DNA from: a beta proteobacterium AAP51
GTDB lineage: Bacteria > Pseudomonadota > Gammaproteobacteria > Burkholderiales > Burkholderiaceae_C
NCBI GenBank assembly: GCA_001295905.1
Contig: LJHT01000074.1
Span: 1 to 58,476, forward strand
Length of the DNA: 58,476 bases
Direction: 5' to 3'
The notes under the pieces are model-generated. The model worked only from the letters and a program-made list of their open reading frames with translations. It was not told the origin of the DNA and did no database searches. This document shows positions 46,146 to 58,208 of the stretch, piece after piece; position 1 is the stretch's first letter; each line of letters starts with the position of its first letter. Both the position numbers and the translations under genes were made by a program.

Positions 46146-46805
46146 TCAGAAGCTGTAGCCGATGCCGATCGTCAGCTGAGGCAGCGCACGCACCTTGCCG
46201 ACGCCGTCACGCAGCTCGGCCAGTTCCTTGTCGAGGTTGCTTTGGATGTCGGGCTGGCCGGCCAGTTGGCCACGCACGGCCGCCGACACCGTGGCGCGCC
46301 CGATGGAGGCACCGATGTCGGCCGAGAAGCGCAGCCCCGAGCCGGTCTGGTGGCCCCAGCCGATGCCGATGTAGGGCGTGGTGCTGGGGAACTTCACCTG
46401 CACGTTCAGACCGTCGGCCGCCGTGGTGGCGTAGGTGCGGTCGCCGATGGTCAGCGTGCCGCCGGCGCCGCTGGCGTCCAGCACCACCTTGAAGGTGTTG
46501 AAGGTGGCGCCGCCGGTCAGGCGGAAGGTGCCGGCGAAGGGAAACCAGTCGGCCAGCAGGGCCCCGCGCTGGATCTTGAAGCTGCCGTCGTAGCGGATGC
46601 CGCTTTCGGTTTCGGTGGCGTTGCGGCTGCCCAGGGTGAGGAAGTCACCCCGCAGCGTCAGGCTGGGGCTGAGGGGTTGTGCGTAGCCCAGGCCCACGCC
46701 GGGAATGCCCAGGCCCAGATAGATCTCGCCCGCGTGGGCGGCGTTCAGGCAGGAGGCAGCCAGGGCGGCTGCGGCCGCGCAGAAGCGAACAGGGCGAAAG
46801 CGCAT
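46146..46805 (-). CDS. Outer-membrane beta-barrel protein
   Basis: 219 residues. Signal peptide (1-25, ending AHA-G), then alternating strands: GLGYAQPLSPSLTLRGDFL, IGIGWGHQTGSGLRFSADIG, and a C-terminal GIGYSF ending in Phe, the outer-membrane insertion signal. OmpW/OprG-like small barrel is a possible class but not certain. ATG at 46805 (MRFRPV) gives a proper signal peptide. Confidence 0.82.
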   Translation of the reverse strand: MRFRPVRFCAAAAALAASCLNAAHAGEIYLGLGIPGVGLGYAQPLSPSLTLRGDFLTLGSRNATETESGIRYDGSFKIQRGALLADWFPFAGTFRLTGGATFNTFKVVLDASGAGGTLTIGDRTYATTAADGLNVQVKFPSTTPYIGIGWGHQTGSGLRFSADIGASIGRATVSAAVRGQLAGQPDIQSNLDKELAELRDGVGKVRALPQLTIGIGYSF

Positions 46806-46941
46806 GCGAATTGTCCTTGTGCAGGTTGGGGTTGATGGCGCAGGCACAGGCTATCACCTGCCCTGCCGCGCCTGCGTTGCTTAACGTCGCATGCGTCACA
46901 TAACTTGAGCCTGCGTTCAGCTTCGCGGCGGGCTCAGCCTC

Positions 46942-47007
46942 CCGGCGTGAAATCGCCGGTCGGCCTTCGCCAGCCGTGCAAGGCCTTCCGGCCTTGCACG
47001 CGCGGGC

Positions 47008-47010
<3 letters not shown>
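46942..47010 (-). repeat. Dispersed two-hairpin element, family 2 (copy B), at the 3' end of clpB
   Basis: Begins with the clpB TGA (47010-47008). Perfect 11-base stem CGTGCAAGGCC with GGAA loop (46975-47000) and CCGGCG-ATTTCA-CGCCGG (46942-46959) on the minus strand. Compared with copy A at 2571-2638, stem bases change in pairs while loops do not. Confidence 0.78.
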
Positions 47011-49605
<2,595 letters not shown>

Positions 49606-49628
49606 GGGGTGTTCCTCCGGAATGCCCT

Positions 49629-49658
49629 ACACGTGGATGCCAGGGGCTGCATTTCAAG
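49629..49658 (-). promoter_or_regulatory. Sigma-32 (heat-shock) promoter of clpB
   Basis: On the minus strand CTTGAAA (49658-49652, perfect -35), 15 bases, then CCACGTGT (49636-49629, five of seven informative positions of the CCCCATNT -10). Transcript start would be about 15-20 bases before the ATG; GGAGGA is the ribosome-binding site. Confidence 0.62.
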
Positions 49659-49720
49659 CCTCGGCGCCCGGCCTGGGCTTGAGGCAGCTCAAACGCCGTG
49701 GCCCGTCGCAAAATCGCGGC

Positions 49721-50275
49721 ATGGGCATCCACCAGATCCAGCTGCGCTTCGAGCCCACCGCCGACCGCCTGCTGCTGCAGGTGCGCAGCACGCAGGCCGA
49801 GCTGTATGCCGTGTGGCTGACGCGGCGCATGGTGGGCCTGCTGCTGCCGCCCTTCCGCCAGGCGGTGATGGCCAGCGGCCTGCAGCAGGTGGCCCCGAAC
49901 GCCTTGCCGGTGCCCGAAGCGCGCGAGATGCTGGCGCAGGCCGCACTGGCCCGGCCGCTGCCCGGCACGCAGTTCAACCAGCCCTTCCAGGCCGACGAAC
50001 ACTGCCGCTACCCGCTGGGCACCGAGCCGCTGCTGCCCGACGTGGGCGACCTGCGCCGCAACGCCGCGGGCGAATTGCAGTTGCTGCTGCGAGAGACACG
50101 CGGCCGCCACATCGAACTGGGGCTGACGGCCGAGCTGGCCACCGCGCTGCTGCGGCTGATGGACAGCGCGCTGGCCGCCGCGAACTGGGCCCTGCCCGAG
50201 GGCCCGGCCCCAGCCACGGGCCCGACCGAGCCCCCGCCAGATGAGCGCCCCCCGGCCGGGCAGCACCTGAACTGA
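49721..50275 (+). CDS. Conserved hypothetical protein
   Basis: 184 residues, soluble. IHQIQLRFEPTADRLLLQVR near 3-22, LLRETRGRHIELGLTAELATALL near 125-147, and a disordered Pro-rich tail. No recognised family; proline-rich tail and mixed fold only. Divergent from clpB over 115 bases. Seen in Burkholderiales genomes by resemblance, but I cannot name it. Confidence 0.7.
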   Translation: MGIHQIQLRFEPTADRLLLQVRSTQAELYAVWLTRRMVGLLLPPFRQAVMASGLQQVAPNALPVPEAREMLAQAALARPLPGTQFNQPFQADEHCRYPLGTEPLLPDVGDLRRNAAGELQLLLRETRGRHIELGLTAELATALLRLMDSALAAANWALPEGPAPATGPTEPPPDERPPAGQHLN

Positions 50276-50318
50276 AGCGCACCCGCCCGCTGCTGCGGCA
50301 GCCGGGCCGGCGTGCGAA

Positions 50319-50798
50319 CTACAGCGTCTCGCCCAGCCGGTGGTAGTGGCCCGAGCGGTACAGCAGCGGCGCGTGCGCGTGTTCGGCGAAAGCCAGCACG
50401 CGCCCGATGTAGAGGCGGTGGTCGCCCGCGTCCTGCCGCGTGACGGTTTCGCACTCGAACACTGCCACCGCGCCGTTCAGCACCGGCGCGCCGTGGGCGC
50501 CCAGCGCCCACTCGCCTTCACCGAAACGGTGCTCGTGCGCGGTGGCGAAGCGGCGCGACAGGCCCATGTGCTCTTCGCCCAGCACGTTCACCGCGAACAC
50601 CGGGCTGGCTTCGAAGGCCGCGAGGCTGGGGCTTTCCAGCCGCAGCGACCACAGCACCAGCGGCGGCTCGAGCGACAGCGAGCTGAAGGAACTGACGGTC
50701 AGGCCAGACCAATGGCCCGCAGCATCGGCCGTGCTGACGATGGTGACGCCGGTGGCAAAGCGGCCCAGGGCGGTGCGCAAGCGGCGCTTGTCCATCAC
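50319..50798 (-). CDS. Flavin reductase domain protein
   Basis: 159 residues. LRTALGRFATGVTIVST, SGLTVSSFSSLSLEPPLVLWSL, and the C-terminal DHRLYIGRVLAF: the flavin reductase-like (FMN-binding split barrel) family that supplies reduced FMN to two-component monooxygenases. Its ATG overlaps the moaE stop (ATGA), which is unusual and suggests a shared transcript with molybdopterin genes. No monooxygenase gene is adjacent. Confidence 0.88.
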   Translation of the reverse strand: MMDKRRLRTALGRFATGVTIVSTADAAGHWSGLTVSSFSSLSLEPPLVLWSLRLESPSLAAFEASPVFAVNVLGEEHMGLSRRFATAHEHRFGEGEWALGAHGAPVLNGAVAVFECETVTRQDAGDHRLYIGRVLAFAEHAHAPLLYRSGHYHRLGETL

Positions 50799-51325
50799 CG
50801 GCCCGCCACCGGGGCGGTCTCGGCTCTGGCCGCGGCATCGGCCACAGCATTGCCCGCCACGATGCCCCAGCGTGCCAGCGCCGCATCGTCAGCCACGCGG
50901 GCGTCGACCCAGCGTGCGCCTTGGGCGGTGGTTTCCTTCTTCCAGAACGGCGCCTGGGTCTTCAGATAGTCCATCAAAAACTCACAGGCTTGAAAGGCTG
51001 CACCCCGGTGCGCCGAACTCACGGCCACCAGCACGATCTGGTCGCCCGGCTGCAGCAGGCCCACGCGGTGCACCACGCGCGCGGCGCGCAGGTCGAAACG
51101 CTGCAGGGCTTGTTCGATCATGGCTTCGATGCACTTCTCGGTCATGCCCGGGTAGTGCTCGAGCTCCATCGCGCTGATGTCGCCAGCGCCGCCACCGCCG
51201 TTGCGATCACGCACGGTGCCGATGAAGCTGGCCACGGCGCCGACGGCGGGGTCGCCCGCGCGCAGGGCGGCCACTTCGGCGCCGAGGTCGAAGTCCTGGG
51301 TCTGGATGCTGACGCGGGGCTGCAT
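50795..51325 (-). CDS. moaE: Molybdopterin synthase catalytic subunit
   Basis: 176 residues. GAVASFIGTVRDRNG, LEHYPGMTEKCIEAM, RVGLLQPGDQIVLVAVSSAHRGAAF, and the active Lys in CEFLMDYLKTQAPFWKKE. Uses thiocarboxylated MoaD to make molybdopterin. Overlaps the flavin-reductase start. The C-terminal Ala-rich tail is longer than in E. coli. Confidence 0.93.
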   Translation of the reverse strand: MQPRVSIQTQDFDLGAEVAALRAGDPAVGAVASFIGTVRDRNGGGGAGDISAMELEHYPGMTEKCIEAMIEQALQRFDLRAARVVHRVGLLQPGDQIVLVAVSSAHRGAAFQACEFLMDYLKTQAPFWKKETTAQGARWVDARVADDAALARWGIVAGNAVADAAARAETAPVAGR

Positions 51326-51339
51326 GGCGCGATGCTGCC

Positions 51340-51591
51340 CTATCCGCCCGTCACGGGGGGAAAGAAGGCCACTTCGGCGCCTTCGGGCAGCACGGTGGCT
51401 TCATCGGCCATGGTCTGGTTGATGGCGCCGCGCAGGGCACGCCCCGGGGCCAGCAGTTCGGCATGGCGGGGGCTGCTGGCCACCAGCTGTGCCCGCAGCG
51501 CGCCCAGGGTGCAGCCTGCGGGCACGTCCACCGTCTCCTGCGCTCCCAAGGCCTCGCGCAGCGCCGCGAAATAACGCACCTGGATCTTCAT
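51340..51591 (-). CDS. moaD: Molybdopterin synthase sulfur carrier MoaD
   Basis: 83 residues, beta-grasp fold. Ends in the required Gly-Gly (PPVTGG). MKIQVRYFAALREALG at the N-terminus. ATG overlaps the moeA stop (TGATG); a TTG one codon before is less likely. Separated by 14 bases from moaE. Confidence 0.93.
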   Translation of the reverse strand: MKIQVRYFAALREALGAQETVDVPAGCTLGALRAQLVASSPRHAELLAPGRALRGAINQTMADEATVLPEGAEVAFFPPVTGG

Positions 51592-52868
51592 CAACGGGCC
51601 ACCAGTTCAGACAACGGCAGGAAGCGCACGGTGTCGCCGCGCGCGATGGCCTGGCCGCCGGGGTTGTCGATCAGGCCGTCGGCCCACACGGCGGAAGTCA
51701 GGACGCCGCTGCTCTGGTTGGCAAACAGTTCCAGGCCGCCGGCCGCATTCAGACGCGCGCGCAGGAATTCGCGGCGCTTGTCGGGGCGCGGCCAGTCGAA
51801 ATCGGCGCGCAGCGGCAGGCCCGCGGGCAGCGCCGGGTCCATGCCCTGCATGGCGCGCAGCGCCGTGCTCACCATCAGCAGGTGGGTGACGAAGGAAGAC
51901 ACCGGGTTGCCGGGCAGCCCAATGAGCAGCGCCGCCGTGCCGTCGCTGCGGTGTATGCGCCCCAGCGCCAACGGCTTGCCGGGCTTGATGGCGATCTGCC
52001 AGTTCTCCAGCGTGCCTTCGGCCTCGGCGGCGGGCTTGAGGTGGTCTTCCTCGCCCACCGAGACGCCACCGCTGGTGATGATGAGGTCGCTGTGCGCGGC
52101 CGCTTCGCGGAGCGCGGCGCGCGTGGCGGCCAGCGTGTCGCCCACGATGCCGAGGTCTTGCACCGTGCAGCCGCCGGCCTGCAGCAGGCCGCGCAAGGTG
52201 AAGCGGTTGCTGTTGTAGATGGCCCCAGGGCGCAGGGGCTCGCCGGGCATCTGAAGTTCGTCGCCGGTGGAAAACACGGCCACGCGCGGGCGGCGCAGCA
52301 CGTGCAGGTGGGCCGCGCCCACGCTGGCAGTCAGCCCCAGCGCCTGCGGCGTGAGGCGCTGGCCGCGCTGCAGCACGGCCGCGCCGCGCTGCACGTCTTC
52401 ACCGCGGCGGCGTATCCACTGCCCCGGCGTCGGCACGGTGTTCACGCGAACCTGCCCCAGCCCTTGGCCCGACCCTTCGCCTTCGCCCAGCGGCAGCGCT
52501 TCGCACTGCTCTTGCATCACCACCGCGTCGGCCCCGGGCGGCACCTGGCCGCCGGTGAAGATGCGCGCCGCCGTGCCTGGCAAGAGCGGCTGGCCGACCT
52601 GCCCGGCCGGGATGCGCTGCGCCACGCGCAGCACCGCGCCGGCCGCAGGCACATCGGCCGCGCGCAGCGCATAGCCATCCATCGAGGTGTTGTCTTCGGG
52701 CGGCACGTCCAGGGCCGAGCACACGTCTTCGGCCAGCACGCGGCCCAGCGCATCGAAAGTGGACACGGCCTCGGCGGCCTGCAGCGCATGTTCTTGCGCG
52801 GCGGCCACCAGCCGGGCCAGCGCATCGTCCAGGCTCAGCAAGGGGCGGGGGGCACGGGGCGCGTTCAT
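51591..52868 (-). CDS. moeA: Molybdopterin molybdenumtransferase
   Basis: 425 residues. MoeA domains: NTSMDGYALRAAD, RIFTGGQVPPGADAVVMQE, STGDEL and TSGGVSVGEEDHLK, and LPGNPVSSFVTHLL. Inserts molybdate into molybdopterin-AMP. The overlap with thrC (ATGA) and with moaD links molybdenum cofactor genes to threonine synthesis, an arrangement common in the order. Confidence 0.94.
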   Translation of the reverse strand: MNAPRAPRPLLSLDDALARLVAAAQEHALQAAEAVSTFDALGRVLAEDVCSALDVPPEDNTSMDGYALRAADVPAAGAVLRVAQRIPAGQVGQPLLPGTAARIFTGGQVPPGADAVVMQEQCEALPLGEGEGSGQGLGQVRVNTVPTPGQWIRRRGEDVQRGAAVLQRGQRLTPQALGLTASVGAAHLHVLRRPRVAVFSTGDELQMPGEPLRPGAIYNSNRFTLRGLLQAGGCTVQDLGIVGDTLAATRAALREAAAHSDLIITSGGVSVGEEDHLKPAAEAEGTLENWQIAIKPGKPLALGRIHRSDGTAALLIGLPGNPVSSFVTHLLMVSTALRAMQGMDPALPAGLPLRADFDWPRPDKRREFLRARLNAAGGLELFANQSSGVLTSAVWADGLIDNPGGQAIARGDTVRFLPLSELVAR

Positions 52869-54295
52869 GCGGCGCAGTGGGCTTCGATGTACTGCTTCAC
52901 GGCCGTGGCGTCGGTGTCCACGACGACAAAACGCTTGGGCAGGGCCTCCAGGCCCGCCAGCGCGGCCGGCGGCTCGGGCCGGAAACCCAGCGCTTCTTCG
53001 ATGGTGGCCGCGAACTTCACCGGCAGCGCCGTTTCCAGCACCACCATGGGCACCCCAGGCTGGCCCGCCGCACGGTAGGCCGCGGCCACCTTCAGGCCAT
53101 CGGCGGTGTGCGTGTCCACCAGCGTCTGCTGCGCCTGCCAGGTGTGGCGGATGGTGGCCAGGCGGTCGGCGTGCGTGCTGCGGCCGCTGACGAAACCGTA
53201 GCCGGCGATGCGCTTGAATTCTTCGGGCGTGAGCGTGAAGCCGCCTTCGCGCTGCAGCGTCTCGCCAAAGAGTTGCTTCACGCGGGCACCATCGCGGCCC
53301 AGCAGGTCGAACACGAAACGCTCGAAATTGCTGGCCTTGCTGATGTCCATCGAAGGGCTACTGGTCTCGTGCGTTTCGGCCGTGCCGCGCGGGCGGTAGG
53401 TGCCGGTGCGGAAGAACTCGTCGAGCACGTCGTTCTCGTTGGTGGCCACCACCAGCTGCGCGATGGGCAGGCCCATCATGCGTGCCACGTGGCCGGCGCA
53501 GACGTTGCCGAAATTGCCGCTGGGCACGGCGAAGCTTACGCGCTCGGTGTTGCTTTTCGTGGCCTGGAAATAGCCTGCGAAGTAGTAAACCACCTGCGCC
53601 AGCAAACGCGCCCAGTTGATGCTGTTCACCGTGCCGATGCGGTACTGACGCTTGAAGGCCAGGTCGTTGCTGACGGCCTTGACGATGTCCTGGCAGTCGT
53701 CGAACACGCCAGCCACCGCGATGTTGTGGATGTTGGCGTCCTGCAGGCTGAACATCTGCGCCTGCTGGAAGGGGCTCATGCGGCCGTGCGGGCTGAGCAT
53801 GAAGACGCGCACGCCGCGCTTGCCGCGCATGGCGTACTCGGCCGCGCTGCCGGTGTCGCCGCTGGTGGCGCCCAGGATGTTGAGTTCCTCGCCGCGCCGC
53901 GCCAGCTCGTACTCGAACAGGTGGCCCAGCAGCTGCATCGCCATGTCCTTGAAGGCCAGCGTGGGGCCGTTGGACAAGGCCTGCAGATACAGAGGCCGAG
54001 GCCCGTCTTCCAGGCGCTTCAGCGGCACGATCTGCGGCGTGCCGAACACCGCTTCGGTGTAGGTGGCGCGGCACAGGCGCTGCAGGTCGGCGGCCGGGAT
54101 GTCGTCGATGTACAGCGAAAGAATCTCGAAGGCCAGCTCGGCATAGGGCAGGCTGCGCCAGCGCGAAAGCAGGACCGCGTCCACCTGCGGGTAGTGCGTG
54201 GGCAGGTACAGGCCGCCATCGGGCGCCAGGCCTTCGAGCAGGATGTCGGAGAAGCCGCGCGGTGTGCGGTCTCCACGGGTGCTGAGGTATCTCAT
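52865..54295 (-). CDS. thrC: Threonine synthase
   Basis: 476 residues. MRYLSTRGDRTPRGFSDILL at the N-terminus, the PLP lysine in SNGPTLAFKDMAMQLL (Lys116), NILGATSGDTGSAAEYAM, and NSINWARLLAQVVYY. Converts homoserine phosphate to threonine. Element R2 separates it from hom. Overlaps moeA. Confidence 0.95.
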   Translation of the reverse strand: MRYLSTRGDRTPRGFSDILLEGLAPDGGLYLPTHYPQVDAVLLSRWRSLPYAELAFEILSLYIDDIPAADLQRLCRATYTEAVFGTPQIVPLKRLEDGPRPLYLQALSNGPTLAFKDMAMQLLGHLFEYELARRGEELNILGATSGDTGSAAEYAMRGKRGVRVFMLSPHGRMSPFQQAQMFSLQDANIHNIAVAGVFDDCQDIVKAVSNDLAFKRQYRIGTVNSINWARLLAQVVYYFAGYFQATKSNTERVSFAVPSGNFGNVCAGHVARMMGLPIAQLVVATNENDVLDEFFRTGTYRPRGTAETHETSSPSMDISKASNFERFVFDLLGRDGARVKQLFGETLQREGGFTLTPEEFKRIAGYGFVSGRSTHADRLATIRHTWQAQQTLVDTHTADGLKVAAAYRAAGQPGVPMVVLETALPVKFAATIEEALGFRPEPPAALAGLEALPKRFVVVDTDATAVKQYIEAHCAA

Positions 54296-54313
54296 GCGCG
54301 AACGGTTGTGATC

Positions 54314-54398
54314 AAGCTTCCCGCCACGGAACCGGCTCTGCCGGGCCGTTGGCGGACGGCCCCCTCGGGGGGTAGCGAGCGCCAGCGAGCTTGGGGGC
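54314..54398 (-). repeat. Dispersed structured element, family 1 (copy R2) between hom and thrC
   Basis: Starts right after the hom TGA. CCGCCA/TGGCGG where R1 has CCGCCG/CGGCGG, CGG/CCG, the AA/G internal loop, then CCGGC-TCT-GCCGG, CCCCCTCGGGGGG and an AGCGAGCGCCAGCGAGC repeat. The A-T for G-C swap is a compensating change. Confidence 0.8.
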
Positions 54399-55736
<1,338 letters not shown>

Positions 55737-55777
55737 GTCAACTTTTCCGTGCTTGAAAGGAAGGCCGGGCCGCAGCT

Positions 55778-57010
55778 TCAGGCGGCGTGGCGGCGGCGGT
55801 AGCCGGCCAGGAAGCGGGCGATGCGGCCGATGGCCTCGGTGAGGTCGTCGCTGTTGGGCAGGAAGACCAGCCGGAAGTGGTCGGGCTCGGGCCAGTTGAA
55901 GCCGGTGCCCTGCACGATCAGCACCTTCTCTTCGGCCAGCAGGTCGTAGGCAAACTGCTGGTCGTCGGCAATGGGGTAGAGCTTGGGGTCCAGGCGCGGG
56001 AACATGTACAGCGCCGCCTGCGGCTTCACGACGCTCACGCCCGGAATCTGCGTGAGCAACTCATACGCCAGGTCGCGCTGGCGGCGCAGACGGCCACCGG
56101 GCGCCACCAGGTCCTTGATGCTCTGGTAGCCGCCCAGGGCCGTCTGTATGGCCATCTGCCCTGGCGTGTTCGCACACAGGCGCATGCTGGCCAGCATGTT
56201 CAGGCCTTCGATGTAGTCACGCGCATGGCGCTTGGGGCCCGACACCACCATCCACCCGGCGCGGTAGCCGCAGCTGCGGTAGTTCTTGCTCAGGCCGTTG
56301 TAGGTGACGCAGAGCACGTCGTCGGCCAGGCTGGCAATGCTGGTATGGCTGGCGCCGTCGTACAGCGTCTTGTCGTAGATCTCGTCGGCGAAGATGATGA
56401 GCTGGTGCCGGCGCGCGATCTCGACGATGTCCTTCAGCACGTCCACCGGGTACAGCGCGCCGGTGGGGTTGTTGGGGTTGATGACGACGATGGCCTTGGT
56501 GCGCGGGCCCACCTTCTTGCGGATGTCGTCCAGATCGGGCAGCCAGCCCGAGCCTTCGTCGCAGCGGTAATGCACCGGCGTGCCGCCCGAGAGCGAGACC
56601 ACGGCGGTGTGCAGCGGGTAGTCGGGTGCGGGAATGAGCACTTCGTCGCCGGTGTCGAGCAGCGCGTTCATGCTCATCGCGATGAGCTCGCTGGCGCCGT
56701 TGCCCAGGTAGACATCGTCCACCGTCACGCCGGCGATGTTCTTTTCCTGCGTGTAGTGCACCACCGCTTTGCGCGGCGCGAAGAGGCCCTTGCTGTCGGT
56801 GTAGCCCGCGGCGGTCTGGCTGGGCAGGTTGCGGATCATGTCCTGCACGATCTCGTCGGGCGGCATCAGGCCGAAGGCGGCCACGTTGCCGATGTTCAGC
56901 TTGATGATCTTCTGGCCCTCTTCCTCCATCTGCCGCGCCTTGTCGAGTACGGGGCCGCGGATGTCGTAGCCCACGTTGGCGAGCTTGGCTGACTTGGCAA
57001 TGGGTTTCAT
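55778..57010 (-). CDS. alaA: Alanine aminotransferase (AlaA-type)
   Basis: 410 residues. NIGNVAAFGLMPPDEIVQDM, AGYTDSKGLFAPRKAVV, NPNNPTGALYPVDVL, FADEIYDKTLYDGASH and the PLP lysine in CVTYNGLSKNYRSCGYR. These are AlaA/AlaC hallmarks; pyruvate-glutamate exchange. Upstream of hom on the same strand, so probably the first gene of the transcript. GATAAT -10 at 57096-57091 on the minus strand. Confidence 0.92.
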   Translation of the reverse strand: MKPIAKSAKLANVGYDIRGPVLDKARQMEEEGQKIIKLNIGNVAAFGLMPPDEIVQDMIRNLPSQTAAGYTDSKGLFAPRKAVVHYTQEKNIAGVTVDDVYLGNGASELIAMSMNALLDTGDEVLIPAPDYPLHTAVVSLSGGTPVHYRCDEGSGWLPDLDDIRKKVGPRTKAIVVINPNNPTGALYPVDVLKDIVEIARRHQLIIFADEIYDKTLYDGASHTSIASLADDVLCVTYNGLSKNYRSCGYRAGWMVVSGPKRHARDYIEGLNMLASMRLCANTPGQMAIQTALGGYQSIKDLVAPGGRLRRQRDLAYELLTQIPGVSVVKPQAALYMFPRLDPKLYPIADDQQFAYDLLAEEKVLIVQGTGFNWPEPDHFRLVFLPNSDDLTEAIGRIARFLAGYRRRHAA

Positions 57011-57086
57011 GGCATGGGCTCGGGCTGCAGGGTCGCTGGCACCCGGGGCAAGGGCGCCGCACTGAAGGCCGGGCCAGCGAGGAACC

Positions 57087-57096
57087 TAGAATTATC
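57087..57096. promoter_or_regulatory. Overlapping divergent -10 elements between alaA and the Mth938-like gene
   Basis: TAGAAT on the plus strand (57087-57092) and GATAAT on the minus strand (57096-57091) share two bases. The plus element lies 25 bases before the Mth938-like GTG; the minus one 81 bases before alaA. -35 elements are weak for both. The two promoters probably exclude each other. Confidence 0.45.
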
Positions 57097-57116
57097 CCGC
57101 ATGAGGTTCCCATCCC

Positions 57117-57497
57117 GTGAAGTTCCAGCCTGACAGCGCCGAAGGCGTCAACCTCGTCACCCGCCACGAGCCCGGGCGCCTGTGGGTGGGTGCCATGCCG
57201 CACACGCGCAGCGTGCTGGTGCCCTGGCAAGGCGAAGTGCTGACCTGGCCGGCCGACAGCCTGGAAGCGCTGACCGAAACCCACTTCGAGCAGATCGCCG
57301 CGCTGCGGCCCGAGGTGGTGATCTTCGGCAGCGGGCCCCGGCTGCGCTTCGTCTCGCCGGCCTTGCTGCGCCCGTTGATCGCGCTGCACATCGGCGTGGA
57401 AACCATGGACACCGCCGCTGCCTGCCGCACGTACAACGTGCTCGTCAGCGAGCACCGCCGCGCCCTGGCCGCACTGCTGCTGCCCACGGTCGTTTGA
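57117..57497 (+). CDS. Mth938-like (DUF498) domain protein
   Basis: 126 residues starting at GTG. SVLVPWQGEVLTWPADSLEA, PEVVIFGSGPRLRFVSP and GVETMDTAAACRTYNVLVSE are hallmarks. The family appears in mitochondrial NDUFAF3 and bacterial relatives; biochemical role not defined. The ATG 16 bases upstream is out of frame, so GTG is used. Divergent from alaA. Confidence 0.88.
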   Translation: MKFQPDSAEGVNLVTRHEPGRLWVGAMPHTRSVLVPWQGEVLTWPADSLEALTETHFEQIAALRPEVVIFGSGPRLRFVSPALLRPLIALHIGVETMDTAAACRTYNVLVSEHRRALAALLLPTVV

Positions 57498-57531
57498 GGG
57501 GGGCGGTGGCGGATGTCCCTGCCAGAGACTT

Positions 57532-57537
57532 TATAAT
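57532..57537 (+). promoter_or_regulatory. -10 element (TATAAT) of bcp
   Basis: A perfect TATAAT lies 64 bases before bcp. No clear -35 at 17 bases. The intervening leader repeats GCCGGCTT around GGGCTGAGGA (GAGCCGGCTTGGGCTGAGGA in part), which can fold. Confidence 0.5.
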
Positions 57538-57601
57538 TCCGGATTGAGCCGGCTTGGGCTGAGGAGCCGGCTTCCTACAGCGCAGTGCGAGAAAACCGTC
57601 C

Positions 57602-58078
57602 ATGACGCCTGTCATCAACAAGTCCCTACCGGAATTCGAAGCCCTGGCCACCGGTGGCGTGAAGTTCACGCCCCAGTCGCACATCGGCAAGGCTGTGGTG
57701 CTGTACTTCTACCCGAAGGACAACACGCCCGGCTGCACCACCGAGGCCATGCAGTTCCGCGACCAGCACAAAGACTTCATCAAGGCCGGTGCCGTGGTGT
57801 TCGGCGTCTCGCGCGACAACATGGCCAGCCACGACAAGTTCAAGCAGAACCTCGAACTGCCCTTCGAACTGATTGCCGACACCGAAGAAAAGCTCTGCCA
57901 CATGTTCGGCGTGGTGAAGAACAAGATCATGTACGGCAAAAAGGTCAAGGGCATCGAGCGCAGCACCTTCCTCATCGACGCCGAAGGCGTGATGCGTGCC
58001 GAGTGGCGCGGCATCAAGGTGGCCGGCCACGTGGATGAAGTGCTCAAGGCCGTGAAGGCGCTGAAGAAGGCCGCCTGA
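57602..58078 (+). CDS. bcp: Peroxiredoxin Bcp/PrxQ
   Basis: 158 residues. Peroxidatic Cys45 in YPKDNTPGCTTEAMQF. There is no Cys at position 50, the resolving residue of E. coli Bcp; the only other Cys is Cys99 (EEKLCHMFGV), so it works as a 1-Cys enzyme or with an atypical partner. Reduces peroxides using thioredoxin or glutaredoxin. Followed by a strong terminator. Confidence 0.93.
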   Translation: MTPVINKSLPEFEALATGGVKFTPQSHIGKAVVLYFYPKDNTPGCTTEAMQFRDQHKDFIKAGAVVFGVSRDNMASHDKFKQNLELPFELIADTEEKLCHMFGVVKNKIMYGKKVKGIERSTFLIDAEGVMRAEWRGIKVAGHVDEVLKAVKALKKAA

Positions 58079-58152
58079 ACCGCCACGTGGCCCTGCTGCC
58101 CCACCGGGCGCGAACGCGGCACCGCCGCCACTGCGCCACCCCCTCCCGACGA

Positions 58153-58180
58153 AGCCGCACAGCTGCCTGTGCGGCTTTTT
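58153..58180 (+). terminator. Rho-independent terminator of bcp
   Basis: AGCCGCACAG-CTGC-CTGTGCGGCT, a perfect 10-base stem with TTTT after (58177-58180), 75 bases past bcp. Confidence 0.92.
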
Positions 58181-58208
58181 GCTTTTCATCCTGAACGGTT
58201 CCCTACCC

